NCBI GenBank assembly: GCA_963169325.1
Contig: CAUJEY010000096.1
Location: forward strand, 1 to 40,644
Source of the DNA: Bacteroidota bacterium
GTDB lineage: Bacteria > Bacteroidota > Bacteroidia > Chitinophagales > Saprospiraceae
Direction of reading: 5' to 3'
Length of the DNA stretch: 40,644 bases
The notes beneath the pieces were generated by a model, which was not told the DNA's origin, made no database searches, and saw nothing but the letters and a program-made list of their open reading frames with translations. Of this stretch, positions 1 to 9,700 are shown piece after piece (position 1 is the first letter of the stretch; each line of letters starts with the position of its first letter). The translations under genes and the position numbers were made by a program.

Positions 1-83
1 GGCGTTTTTGCTTTTATCAGCATATTAAACGAAAAACGGGGCGAAGGTAACAAATATTTTTGTTTGACGGTGGACGGTGGACG

Positions 84-147
84 GTAGACGGTGGACGGTA
101 GACGGTGGACGCCGTGGGCCGTCCACCGTCTACCGTGAGCCGTCTAC
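84..147. repeat. Inverted repeat of ACGGTGG/ACGGTAG words followed by a T-run
   Basis: A tandem run of heptamer-like words (GGACGGT, AGACGGT) begins near 66. Its last 27 bases (84-110) pair with 121-147 around a 10-base loop, with three mismatches. The right arm is followed directly by seven T residues, so on the plus strand it resembles an intrinsic terminator. It could instead be a dispersed intergenic repeat of the genome. Confidence 0.7.
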
Positions 148-297
148 TTTTTTTAACGTCCGGCCAGCGAATTTCGTTATCTCGTCGTTCTGGTTGCGGT
201 CGTTCTACAACTTGCGCTGCAACCCCGACCGTTAAATTTCCGTTAACCACTGATATGATTCCGGAAACAATGCCGCCAGGCAAGCGTTTTTGCTTCG

Positions 298-305
298 TAT
301 CTTTG
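298..305 (+). promoter_or_regulatory. Probable -7 box (TATCTTTG) for the gene at 341
   Basis: TATCTTTG matches the Bacteroidota sigma factor -7 consensus TAnnTTTG. It would start transcription near 312, about 30 bases before the GTG start. No clear -33 TTG is seen at the usual spacing, so confidence is moderate. Confidence 0.45.
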
Positions 306-340
306 TCTCTTAATTCCCTTCACGATAAATACAACCACTG

Positions 341-1009
341 GTGATACGTTCTCTTTTTCTGCTCTCCATCGGCCTGCTGTTCGCCGGAACCGCCTTTGCG
401 CAACAACCGCAAAACGACAACAAGCAGGAGTCAAATAAATTGATTCAATTTTCCGGCCTTATCGTCACCAATATGGATGGCAACATGGTACCGGTACCCT
501 ACGCCAGTATTTTCATACCCGAAAAAAGACGCGGCACCTACTCCGATTACCGCGGCTTTTTCACCATCGTGGCGGAAAAAGGCGATGTGATCCGGTTCAA
601 TTGTCTCGGTTTTCACCCGGTGACCAAAACGGTGCCCGATACGCTGACGCAGGATCGGTACTCCATTGTGCAAATTATTTCGCAGGACACCATTCTCTTG
701 CCCGAAATCGTGATTTTCCCCTGGCCCTCCCGGGAGCACTTTAAAGTCGAGTTCCTGAAAATGGACGTCACGCCCGAACTCCAGCGCATCGCCGCCGAAA
801 ACGTGGCCAACGAATACCTGGCCGAAGCCCGCAAAAACCCGGATATCGTGCCCTACGGCGGCCGCGAAAGCGCCAATTTCTACCTGCGCCAGCAATCCAA
901 AGAATACGTCTATATCGGTCAAACGCCGCCCATGAATATTTTCAGTCCGCTGGCCTGGGCGCAGTTCTTTAAGGCCTGGCAGGATGGGGATTTTAAGAAG
1001 AAGAAATAA
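341..1009 (+). CDS. Secreted carboxypeptidase-regulatory-like domain protein
   Basis: The 222-residue product begins with a signal peptide (MIRSLFLLSIGLLFAGTAFA, then QQ). A single beta-sandwich region follows at about residues 35-115, resembling the CarboxypepD_reg-like domain common at the N-terminus of Bacteroidota outer-membrane proteins. Visible signs are the 'VPYASIFIPEKRRGTYSDY' stretch, then 'GFFTIVAEKGDVIRFNCLGF'. The remaining 100 residues are charged and match no family I recognise. The start is GTG: a TAA lies in frame at 326-328, and the next in-frame Met is about residue 45, inside the domain. No TonB barrel follows, so this is a short stand-alone form. Its function is unknown; it is probably periplasmic or at the inner face of the outer membrane. 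Confidence 0.75.
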   Translation: MIRSLFLLSIGLLFAGTAFAQQPQNDNKQESNKLIQFSGLIVTNMDGNMVPVPYASIFIPEKRRGTYSDYRGFFTIVAEKGDVIRFNCLGFHPVTKTVPDTLTQDRYSIVQIISQDTILLPEIVIFPWPSREHFKVEFLKMDVTPELQRIAAENVANEYLAEARKNPDIVPYGGRESANFYLRQQSKEYVYIGQTPPMNIFSPLAWAQFFKAWQDGDFKKKK

Positions 1010-1101
1010 AGTCAAAATGTAAAATGTAAAAGTCAAAATGTAAAAGTTACCTACGACGCCCCCTTTTACATTTTGACTTTTGCATTTTACATTTTGACTT
1101 T
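1008..1101. repeat. Hairpin of AGTCAAAATGTAAA words between convergent genes
   Basis: Left arm 1008-1047 and right arm 1062-1101 are reverse complements over about 36 bases with one mismatch, around a loop of about 14 bases. Both arms are built from the words GTCAAAATGTAAA and ATGTAAA. The repeat continues a few bases into the gap before the neighbouring stop at 1114. It sits between converging genes, so it may act as a bidirectional terminator. The word structure also suggests a family of genome-wide repeats. Confidence 0.75.
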
Positions 1102-1113
1102 TACATTTTGACT

Positions 1114-3675
1114 TTACCCCCCTCCTCCTTTTATCGGATCCAAATACTCCGTATCATCCTCCTGTTTTGACGCGGGGGCGCCCGTGCCTTTGAATTCCTG
1201 TTCAATAGCTTGGGCAATCACCTTTTTCCGGGCTTCGCTGCGCTCAAAATCGGCTTTCACCGCCTTTTTCCCACGTTTCATATCGTATTTGTCCAAATTG
1301 CCGGCAATGGTATAGTATACATTGAACCAGCCTTTTTCCGCCGGCAGGGGATCGAGGTCGGGATCGTGGCGTTTGATGCGGCTGAGCAGGGTCTGGCCGG
1401 CATTGACTTTAATTTTATAGTCGATATCGTTGTCGAAACTGTGGGTACCGGATAGGGTAAGGTTGACGGCGTTGCTTTGAATAAACATCGTGGGCAGCCA
1501 GAGCCGTTCGTTGCTGATCTCGAAGTAGTTTTGCATCCGGGTAAATTTTACCCGCCGCAGGTCTTCGAGGTGGACGAAAGTGGAAAAATCCTCCAGCATT
1601 TTCAGGTCAACCAGTTCGCCGTTGGTAGCCGTCACGTCGGCGTAGGCTTTGAGTTTGTCCATCAGAAACTCGTTGCGTTCATTCCAGAATGCGTACAGGA
1701 CGACGCGGCCGGACAGGCGTCCGCGCAGGTTGTCGGCAGTGATGACTTCCTGCCCGAAATTCTCGCATTGTTCCATACAGGTACTCAGGTCGATGTCGCG
1801 AGCAGTGATGCGCATTTTCAGGGTCGGGCTGATCGCAAAATACGCCATGCCGTCGAGGCTGAGGTTGCCTTGCATGGCGCTGGCATCACCTTTGATGGCC
1901 AATTGATTGTGATCGAATTCCAGGCGCCCCAGGAAGTTTTGGCCGTTTATTTCTCCGTATTGAAAGGTGTTGATGGACGCTTCGAATACCCCCTGGAGCC
2001 GGTCTGTGAGCTGCCGGCGGTCAGTATTACCCGCCGTGCGCAGCGAATCCATGGCGGGCTGATCGCCGCTTTCGGGCACGGAAAACAGTTGGATCAACTG
2101 CGAGACATCGAAATTTGCCGAATTCAGTTTGCCTGAAAATTCCAGGAGCGCGTTGGCCGTGTTCAGGGAGTCGGCGAACAGCACGGGCAGCAGGTTGCGG
2201 GCGTTGCCTTGCAGCGCGAAATCGCTGCGGCCGGCCCGGAGGTAAAAACTATCGACGGTAAACAGGTTGTCTTCCAGGCGCAGGCGCCCGGTTTTAAACT
2301 CCAGGGGTACGTCTTTATAGATGATTTTCGCGTCTTCGAATTGCAGGTCGCCGCCGGCGCGCACATTGGCGATGCGGCTCATACTGGTTATATCGGCGTA
2401 TTTGCCCTGCACCGACAGGTTGTTCAGCCGCACCAGGCCGTCGCCGCCGGTCACCGCCGGGTCGTCGAACAGTCCGTAGGCAGCGGCCATCGGCAGGGCG
2501 CCGTGACATTGAAAATCCACTTCCGGGTCGTCCAGGTTTGTGATTTTCAGACCCAAATTCAGGGGCTGCCCGCCAAAGTCGCCTTGAAAATCCGCAATTT
2601 CCAAAATGCCCGATCCGCTCTGTGCAGCGCTGTAAATGGCCCGGAAAGACACGTTGCGCAGCGGGCTTTGCAGTTTTTCCGAGGTTACCCGGCCATCGCG
2701 CAGGGCCACTTCCATGCCCACGGTGGGCGTCTGGGTTTTGCCGGCACGGCCTTTGATAAATCCGGAGCAGGTGTAGGCGCCGCTGCTCTGAAAGTCGTTG
2801 AAATAACTGTGATACGGCTCCGGCAACAGGTCGAACAGCACGGAAATATCGCCCTCGCGGCTCAGGAGTTTGAGATTCAGATCGGTGTAGTCGGGTTTGC
2901 CCACGGCGATACCTTCTACGGTAAAGGTATTGCCGCCGACATTCAGTTCCATCCGCTGGAAATCGTAGAGGTCTTTGTCCAGATTCACGGCGACCAGAGC
3001 GTCATAATGGATTTTTTCGCCGACCAGATAGCGGCTGTCGCCCATTTGCAGGCGCGAGACCGTAAAATCGGCCTGTGAGGAAAGGTCGAACTTTTCGTCG
3101 GAAAAATTGCCGCCGAAGCCCGCGCTGCGCAGGTTGAGTTCGGCGGTTTGGCGGGTTTTCAGGTTTTGATACGAAATCAGCAGGTTTTCCAGCGCTGCGT
3201 TGTCCAGGGCGATGCGCAAGTCGTTGTCGGCTGCCGGTTTCTTTTGGGTTGGCGTTTTAAAAATCTCGTAGTTGGCTTGTCCGCGCTGGTTGACCCGCAC
3301 CCGGATACCGCCCCCGCTGATCCGCGCGGTTTTGATCTCGATGCGGTCGCCGAACAGGCTGGCGAGGTCGAAACGCAAGGATACTTCCCGGGCAGTGAGC
3401 AGGTTGCCGCCAAAGGCGTCTTTGAGCAGCACGTCCGTCAGGTTGACCGATGCGTTGGGAAAATCGCTGAAGAGCGACAAGCCGGCGTCACCTACGGTTA
3501 ACTCCGTTTTGAGGTTTTTGCTCACTTCAGTCAGTACGCGGCGGGTGATCTGGCTGTCGAAAAAGAGCGCGATGGCGAGCAGTATCAGGGTAATCAGGCC
3601 CAGGGTGAGGCCTGCGCCGATAAGGAGGCGTAGCCAGACGGGGCGGCGTTTTTTGATTGGCGGATTTGTTTCCAT
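1114..3675 (-). CDS. AsmA-family inner-membrane-anchored protein
   Basis: The 853-residue protein has a short basic N-terminus, one membrane span (about residues 16-38) and a long periplasmic beta-rich region. The AsmA-type opening is visible: 'TRRVLTEVSKNLKTELTVGD' followed by repeated 'DVLLKD...AREVSLRFDLASLF...IEIKTARISGG' elements. Residues about 688-760 (VDLKMLEDFSTFVHLEDLRR onward) match the AsmA C-terminal region. The tail ends in a Gly run. AsmA/YhdP/TamB-like proteins are thought to bridge the periplasm and help move phospholipids or assemble outer-membrane proteins. Which of these this one does cannot be told. It is transcribed alone, away from purF. Length and domain order are normal for Bacteroidota AsmA proteins. 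Confidence 0.85.
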   Translation of the reverse strand: METNPPIKKRRPVWLRLLIGAGLTLGLITLILLAIALFFDSQITRRVLTEVSKNLKTELTVGDAGLSLFSDFPNASVNLTDVLLKDAFGGNLLTAREVSLRFDLASLFGDRIEIKTARISGGGIRVRVNQRGQANYEIFKTPTQKKPAADNDLRIALDNAALENLLISYQNLKTRQTAELNLRSAGFGGNFSDEKFDLSSQADFTVSRLQMGDSRYLVGEKIHYDALVAVNLDKDLYDFQRMELNVGGNTFTVEGIAVGKPDYTDLNLKLLSREGDISVLFDLLPEPYHSYFNDFQSSGAYTCSGFIKGRAGKTQTPTVGMEVALRDGRVTSEKLQSPLRNVSFRAIYSAAQSGSGILEIADFQGDFGGQPLNLGLKITNLDDPEVDFQCHGALPMAAAYGLFDDPAVTGGDGLVRLNNLSVQGKYADITSMSRIANVRAGGDLQFEDAKIIYKDVPLEFKTGRLRLEDNLFTVDSFYLRAGRSDFALQGNARNLLPVLFADSLNTANALLEFSGKLNSANFDVSQLIQLFSVPESGDQPAMDSLRTAGNTDRRQLTDRLQGVFEASINTFQYGEINGQNFLGRLEFDHNQLAIKGDASAMQGNLSLDGMAYFAISPTLKMRITARDIDLSTCMEQCENFGQEVITADNLRGRLSGRVVLYAFWNERNEFLMDKLKAYADVTATNGELVDLKMLEDFSTFVHLEDLRRVKFTRMQNYFEISNERLWLPTMFIQSNAVNLTLSGTHSFDNDIDYKIKVNAGQTLLSRIKRHDPDLDPLPAEKGWFNVYYTIAGNLDKYDMKRGKKAVKADFERSEARKKVIAQAIEQEFKGTGAPASKQEDDTEYLDPIKGGGG

Positions 3676-3738
3676 GTGGGTAGTAAATCGTCTTTTGTGT
3701 ATTCATTAGATGACTTGAAGTCACCTTGCGGGTCCGAA

Positions 3739-3859
3739 TCCGATTTTTTGATTTAAGATTGCAGATTTCATGATTGTTGATTTTTGATGTGCTTAGCGTG
3801 TACCGCGACATCGAAAATCAACAATCATGAAATCTGCAATCTTAAATCAAAAAATCGGA
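3739..3859. repeat. Inverted repeat with 52-base arms
   Basis: Bases 3739-3790 and 3808-3859 are reverse complements with a single mismatch, separated by a 17-base loop. The arms contain words such as GATTTAAGATTGCAG and ATCATGAAATCTGCAATC. The RNA or single-stranded DNA would fold into a near-perfect 52-bp stem. It lies between divergent genes, so a simple terminator role is not the obvious explanation. Confidence 0.9.
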
Positions 3860-3948
3860 ACCACTTGTTATATATGGTATCAAAATAATTTGCAAATCTC
3901 CCGCAGAAAAACAACCCTTCCGTCCTAACGCTGTTTCCGGCAGTGTCG

Positions 3949-3956
3949 TACCTTTG
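3949..3956 (+). promoter_or_regulatory. Probable -7 box (TACCTTTG) for the purF-like gene
   Basis: TACCTTTG followed by C is the classic Bacteroidota -7 element. It lies 30 bases before the ATG at 3987, which supports that start over an earlier in-frame start at 3954. No good -33 TTG is seen. Confidence 0.6.
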
Positions 3957-3986
3957 CGGCCCCGTCTTTATAATTTTTCCCACACA

Positions 3987-5885
3987 ATGAGTGACCAGAT
4001 ACAACATGAGTGCGGCATCGCGGTAGTGCGATTGCTCAAACCGCTTGATTTTTACCATAAGAAATACGGTTCCGCGTTCTACGGGGTTCAAAAAATGCAA
4101 CTGCTGCTCCAAAAAATGCGCAACCGCGGACAGGATGGAGCCGGCTTAGCCACCATAAAACTCAACCCCACGCCCGGTACCCGCTACATCAGCCGCAAAC
4201 GCAGCAACGCGCAGAACTACCTCGTCGATCTGTTTGATATGGTTTGGGGGCGCATCAAACAGTTTACCCCGGAACAACTCAACGACCCTGCCTGGCTGAA
4301 AGAAAATGCCCCCTACGCCGGGGAAGTGCTGATGGGGCACCTGCGCTACGGCACACACGGCGACAACAGCATCGAACGGGTACACCCCTTCCACCGCCAG
4401 AACAACTGGATCAACCGAAATCTCCTGCTGGCCGGCAACTTCAACATGACCAACGTAGACGAACTGTTTCAGGAACTCGTCGACCTGGGGCAATACCCCA
4501 AGGAAAAGAGCGATACGGTGACCGTGTTGGAAAAAATAGGCCATTTCCTCGACGACGAGGTGCAACGTCTGCATACCTGGTACAAACCCGACGGCCATTC
4601 CAACCAGGCCATTAACCAACTCATTGTTGAAAATCTCGATGTACAGCGCATGTTGCGCCGGGCCTGCAAAAAATTCGACGGCGGCTACGTGCTCGGCGGC
4701 CTTATCGGCCACGGCGACGCATTCCTGATCCGTGACCCCAACGGTATCCGCCCGGCCTATTGGTACCAGGACGACGAAATCGTGGTGGCCGCTTCCGAGC
4801 GCGCGGCCATTCAAACCGTGCTGAATGTGCGTTTTGAAACGGTGAAGGAACTCAAACCCGGCCATGCGCTCATCATCAAATGCCACGGTGAGGTGAGCGA
4901 ATTGCCCTTCTCCGATTCGCGGGAAACGCGCTCCTGCTCCTTCGAAAGGATCTATTTCAGCCGGGGCAACGACCGCGAAATTTACCAGGAACGCAAAAAA
5001 TTAGGCGAACTGCTCGCCCGTCCGGTGATGGAAGCCGTCAATTTCGACCTGGAGCACACCTTGTTTTCCTATATTCCCAATACGGCCGAAGCAGCCTTTT
5101 ACGGACTGGCCGAGGGACTGGCCAAGGAGTTGGACGTGTGGAAACAGGAGGAAATCCTGAAATTGAAAGAAAGTAAAAAAATGACCCCGGAGAAACTGAA
5201 CGACATTCTCCGGCGTCACCCGAGGGTGGAAAAACTGGTACACAAAGACGAAAAACAGCGCACCTTCATCGCCGACACCAAAAGCCGGAGCGACATGGTG
5301 AGTTATGTGTACGACGTGACCTACGGGCTGGTGGAAAACCACAAAGACACCCTCGTGCTGCTCGACGACTCCATCGTGCGCGGTACTACCCTGCGCGACA
5401 GCATCGTGACCATCACCGCCCGGCTACATCCCAAACGGATCATTATCCTCTCCAGCGCGCCGCAAATCCGGTACCCCGATTGCTACGGCATCGATATGAG
5501 CAAAATGGGGGATTTCGTCGCTTTTCAGGCCTTGGTGCAACTGCTCCGCGAAAGCGGCCGCGAACACCTGTTGCAGGAAACCTATCAGCGCTGCAAAGCC
5601 TCTGAAAATCTGCCCTCGGAGATGATCCAGAATGAAGTGATTCCCCTGTACAACCACTTCGGCTATTGCGAAATCAGCGACCGCATCGCTCAAATCGTGA
5701 CGCCTAAAAACGTGAAACCCGAAGTCCGGATCATTTACCAAACCTTAGACGGACTGCACAAGGCCTGCCCGAAAAGCCGGGGCGACTGGTATTTTTCGGG
5801 ACGCTACCCTACCCCGGGCGGCAACCGGGTGGTGAACCGGGCATTTATCAATTTTATGGAGAATAAGGATGAGCGGGCGTATTGA
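3987..5885 (+). CDS. Amidophosphoribosyltransferase-family protein, long Bacteroidota form
   Basis: The 632-residue protein joins a class II glutamine amidotransferase domain to a phosphoribosyltransferase domain, the PurF layout. PurF makes 5-phosphoribosylamine from PRPP and glutamine in the first step of purine synthesis. The likely nucleophile is Cys9 in 'HECGIAVV', which implies removal of an eight-residue propeptide. 'RNRGQDGAGLA' and 'GHLRYGTHGDNS' are amidotransferase motifs. The PRPP-binding motif is 'LVLLDDSIVRGTT' (residues 456-468). The ATG at 3987 was chosen because it places the Cys near the terminus and follows a -7 box. At 632 residues it is well over 100 longer than E. coli PurF. 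Bacteroidota often carry such a long form besides a standard PurF, so its exact substrate role is uncertain. Confidence 0.85.
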   Translation: MSDQIQHECGIAVVRLLKPLDFYHKKYGSAFYGVQKMQLLLQKMRNRGQDGAGLATIKLNPTPGTRYISRKRSNAQNYLVDLFDMVWGRIKQFTPEQLNDPAWLKENAPYAGEVLMGHLRYGTHGDNSIERVHPFHRQNNWINRNLLLAGNFNMTNVDELFQELVDLGQYPKEKSDTVTVLEKIGHFLDDEVQRLHTWYKPDGHSNQAINQLIVENLDVQRMLRRACKKFDGGYVLGGLIGHGDAFLIRDPNGIRPAYWYQDDEIVVAASERAAIQTVLNVRFETVKELKPGHALIIKCHGEVSELPFSDSRETRSCSFERIYFSRGNDREIYQERKKLGELLARPVMEAVNFDLEHTLFSYIPNTAEAAFYGLAEGLAKELDVWKQEEILKLKESKKMTPEKLNDILRRHPRVEKLVHKDEKQRTFIADTKSRSDMVSYVYDVTYGLVENHKDTLVLLDDSIVRGTTLRDSIVTITARLHPKRIIILSSAPQIRYPDCYGIDMSKMGDFVAFQALVQLLRESGREHLLQETYQRCKASENLPSEMIQNEVIPLYNHFGYCEISDRIAQIVTPKNVKPEVRIIYQTLDGLHKACPKSRGDWYFSGRYPTPGGNRVVNRAFINFMENKDERAY

Positions 5886-5895
5886 GTGAAAGACA

Positions 5896-6741
5896 CTACC
5901 GGAGCAATTTCCGCCACATTTTGGTCAACAAATTTCTGGTGGATAGAGGAGGGAGACCTTCACTGTTTTCGCCTAAAAGTTGTTCTTTTAACAGCTTCCC
6001 GTAGCGCCGCGAGGCGTGCAATACCGTGCCGTTTTGCAGCAGTACTGTTTTTTCCGCGGGATCGTAGCGCCGGAGGGCATTCGTATTGATAAGATAGCTC
6101 TCGTGAATTTGAATAAAGGGAAACCCATTGGTCAGCAAACGGATAAATTGCCCCAGGGCGCGGTTGCTGGTAAGGGGTTTTTCTTTGTCCCGGAGAAATA
6201 CCTGCGACATGGTTCCTTTTGCATAAGAGGCTATGTAGAGAATTTCCCGGGCTCTGACCATCTCGATGAGGCCGCCAGAGAGCGGAATCGCAATATTGTC
6301 AGACACCGGCTGGGGCTGTTTCGAGTTTTGCAATAACATGCTGATTTGTTGTACAAACGACTGTTTGTCGTAGTGCCGGTCCAGCGCTTTTTGCACGGCT
6401 TTTCGCAGTTCTTTCCGGTCGAGCGGTTTGCTGAGGTATTTCAGTGCGGAGAATTCGAGTGCCTGGACGAGAAACTCCTGGGTACCGAAGGCCGTGATAA
6501 AAATGATATCGAAATCAATTTGATCCGCCTCGCTGAGTTCCTGTAGCAGGTCGAAGGACGTGCCGTCGGGCAGGTCGATGTCGAACAGCACCAGGTCGGG
6601 GGTTTCGCGGGCGAGGAAAACGCGGGCTTCCCGCAAATTGGCGGCTTCGCCGGTGACGATAATTTCGGGACTGTCTTCGCGCAGGTATTTGCGGAACAGG
6701 TCGCGCGACGACTGGTTGTCTTCCAGAATAAATGTTTTCAT
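5896..6741 (-). CDS. LytTR-family response regulator
   Basis: The 281-residue protein has an N-terminal receiver domain (about residues 1-120). Visible residues are the acidic pair E7/D8, phospho-acceptor D54 in 'LVLFDIDLPDG', T83 and K105. A LytTR DNA-binding domain follows (about 150-250; 'GLIEMVRAREILYIASY', 'FIQIHESYLINTNALRRYD'). It would bind direct-repeat sites as a dimer after phosphorylation. Its ATG overlaps the stop of the upstream sensor kinase gene in an ATGA overlap (6738-6741), so the pair is translationally coupled and almost certainly cognate. The target genes are not identifiable here. Confidence 0.93.
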   Translation of the reverse strand: MKTFILEDNQSSRDLFRKYLREDSPEIIVTGEAANLREARVFLARETPDLVLFDIDLPDGTSFDLLQELSEADQIDFDIIFITAFGTQEFLVQALEFSALKYLSKPLDRKELRKAVQKALDRHYDKQSFVQQISMLLQNSKQPQPVSDNIAIPLSGGLIEMVRAREILYIASYAKGTMSQVFLRDKEKPLTSNRALGQFIRLLTNGFPFIQIHESYLINTNALRRYDPAEKTVLLQNGTVLHASRRYGKLLKEQLLGENSEGLPPLSTRNLLTKMWRKLLR

Positions 6742-9700
6742 ATTTCAGGTGTTGTGGTAATACCAAAATCTATGGTGACGACCGTGCCGCCGCCGGGCCG
6801 GTCGCTGATGTCGATGGCAATAGGGACACCCATTTCGGCCAGCAGCGCCACGCGGTCCTGCACCAGTGTTACCCCCCGGGGCTTGAACTTGCGAACGGAA
6901 CGCGCCTGCATCTCCCGCGAGGCATCGCGCCCGATACCGTTGTCTTCTATACGGCAGCGGATGTCCTCGTTGTGCCGGCAGAGGGAGAGTAATAAATGGC
7001 GGGGCGCATCGGGTTTGGGTACAAGCCCGCGTTTGATGGCATTTTCAACGAAAGGCTGGATGATCATGGGGGTGATGAAACAATTGCCGGGCTCCAGATC
7101 GTTCGCAATTTCGATGGCGTAGGTAAACATGCCCGGTTTTTGAATTTGCTCCAGTTCGATATAGTAAGTCAATAATTCAATTTCCGAAGTCAGCGAAATA
7201 TCCCGGTTGCCATCCCGGATTTTGTCCAGATCGGAGTTGATACTCGACTCCATGAACCGGCGCAGGAGTTTGGCCAAGCGCTGGATTTGCTGCACGGCAT
7301 CGGCGGTTTTTTCCTGTTCCACAAACTGTTGGATGGTTTCCAGCAGGTTGAAGATAAAATGTGGATTGAGTTGTGCCTGCAGGGTTTGTACCTGGTAGTA
7401 TTTGATCATTTTTTCGCGTTCACCGGCCACTTCGTTAGCCTTGTGGACTTCCGCGCGCGCCTTGCGCCAGGCGCCCAGCGCGAAGAAACCGAACAACAGC
7501 GCAAAACCGCCGGCAAAAAAAGCGTATTGGTAAAAATGCGGCTCACGATACAAAGGCAACCTCACCTCGAAGGCATAACGGTCCGTTTCCACATCGGTTT
7601 CCGATACGCTGCCCGGATGCCTGCTGCGCACTTCAAACGTGTACCGGCCGCTGGGCAATTGAGAAAAATAAGCGATATCATCTTCGCTCCAAGGGCTCCA
7701 GGCCTCGGAACGCCCCCGTAGCCGCCAGGAATACTGCGCGCGCAGGGGTTGCTGAAATCCGATGCTCTCGAAACGCACCGTGACTTCGTTTTCACCTTCC
7801 GGCAATATGATACCGGCTTTACCGGAATACGGTACCCGCTGCCGGTTGATCTGAAAAATACGCACCCGGGAGGGATGGTCCGTCAGGGAAATTTTACTTT
7901 TGTGGAGAAAGGCAATCTGGTTGGAACACACGACCCAATAGTTTCCTTTGGAGTCGAGTATTGCGGCGTTCAGCTGAGGGTCGATGCCGGTAAAGCCATT
8001 GAACTGGTTATAGGCTTTGACTTTTTCGGAACGGTTGCGCCGCCAGGCATTGAGGTTTAGCACGTACAGTCCGGACAGGTCACCGATCATCAGGAGGCTG
8101 TCCACTACGGTCAGGTTGTACACTGGGCCTTCAATGGCATGGCCTGCGATCTGGGTGAAATTTTGTTTATCCCCATCCTTGAAATAAAGCCCTTTGTTGC
8201 TACCGAACCATATACCGTTTTCAGGGTCCGGAATTATACAATACGCGTCGGGAAAAGGCAACTCCCCGATTTCCGAATTGAAATAGACCAGTGATTTGGT
8301 TTCAGGTCGGTACTGTACGATTCCTTTCCACACCGGACTAAACCAGTAGTTGCCCGACAGGTCTTGGGCGATACTGCATATATTCCATTTCGATCCCTGA
8401 AAACGGATGGAATCCAACCGGTCGCTGACCGGGTCGTACACATACACCCCGGCCACCGTTCCGGCTAATATTTTATTCCTTTTTTCGTCGTAAAAGCTAT
8501 GCAGCGTTAAATTGAACGGGGTGGGTTGTGTCTGGAGCAAGTTTCTGAATATGGCTCCTTTTTTTTGAATGAGCCCGCAGTTATGCGGAAAATAAAGATT
8601 TCCGTAAATATCCTTTGCAGCGCCGAAATAGAACAACTCTTGCTGTGTGCAAGGAAGAATAGATGCCGGAATATTTACTGATTCAATTTTATTCTGATAA
8701 AAACGCTTCAGGCCATACCCATAAGTACCGATATAATAGCTGCGGTTATTATCCTCCACCAAGCTCCAGGGCATAGGCGCCGTTGCGGCGGAGATAGATT
8801 GAAACCCTGTCGGAAAATATTGATATAGGCCGTCTTCGGCGCCGAACCAGATAGCTCCGTCGCGGTCCCTGATGATGGCCGAGGGCGTGGATATGGGCAG
8901 TTCGGCATCCCGCGCTGCCTTTGAGCCGGGCAGGGAATACCAGATTTTATTATTGTTGTACGAGTAGTAATAACTGATGCCCTTCGCGTCGGGCATATAG
9001 TTCAGGTCAGAGGGCTGTATTAAAGGGCTATTGAATTGAATGGAATCGAACGGCCTTTTTGAGCCGGGAACCGACAGGTAACTCCATCCGTTGCGGTTGG
9101 GAAGTGTAATTTTTACGGCGCTGCCGGCTGGCGTCGCGCCGACAGGCGATACAAAATGCTGGATGTAAAAATACGTGTCGCGCGCGACCAAACGCAATCG
9201 TTGATCTAATCCGGAAACAGTAAAAAAAGTGGCATTAATACTGTGCGTAAAAAAAACAACGGGTCTGCCCCCTTTGACTAGTTGAAGTGTATCCTGCAAT
9301 AAAATTACCTGTGCGGAGTCGGTACTCAATTGCCAGATTTCATTTTCGGAAGGGTTGTTCCCCAAAATTACGTCGCCGTATATCGCCAGTTCTCTTAAAG
9401 GAGACTGGGAGACCTTATGCCATTTAATCCCGTCGTAATACGCAGCGCCGCCTTCGGTGACCGTCCATATATTTCCCTGCCGGTCTTCTGCAAATGCGTT
9501 GGACCTTAAATCGGGGGTATCGTCGGACAGGCGGAAATTTTCAAAATATCTTCCATTGAATTTACTGATACCAGCCTTGGTGCCCACCCAGATATATCCT
9601 CTACTGTCCTGGAATAAACATTTCACCTGCTGCTGCGCCAGCCCGTCGTGTACGGTAAAATGCCGTAAGGGCTGTTGCACGATTTGCGCCGGCAACGGGT

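Larger units (their letters stand above)
1..340. other. Intergenic region at the left window edge
   Basis: No convincing gene is seen in this stretch. It holds a hairpin of short repeated words (84-147) and a -7 box (298-305) for the gene at 341. On the minus strand, 42-49 reads TACCTTCG, one base off the Bacteroidota -7 consensus, and could serve a leftward gene beyond the window edge. That last point is only a motif match. Confidence 0.4.
3676..3986. other. Divergent intergenic region with a long hairpin
   Basis: This gap separates the leftward AsmA gene from the rightward purF-like gene. It contains a short 6-1-6 palindrome (TGACTTGAAGTCA, 3711-3723), a very long hairpin (3739-3859) and a -7 box at 3949. 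No coding potential is seen. Confidence 0.6.

Noticed and set aside
2209-3078. Plus-strand frame of 289 codons
   Set aside because: It is the shadow of the AsmA gene on the minus strand; its composition is Val/Gln/Gly-rich without motifs.
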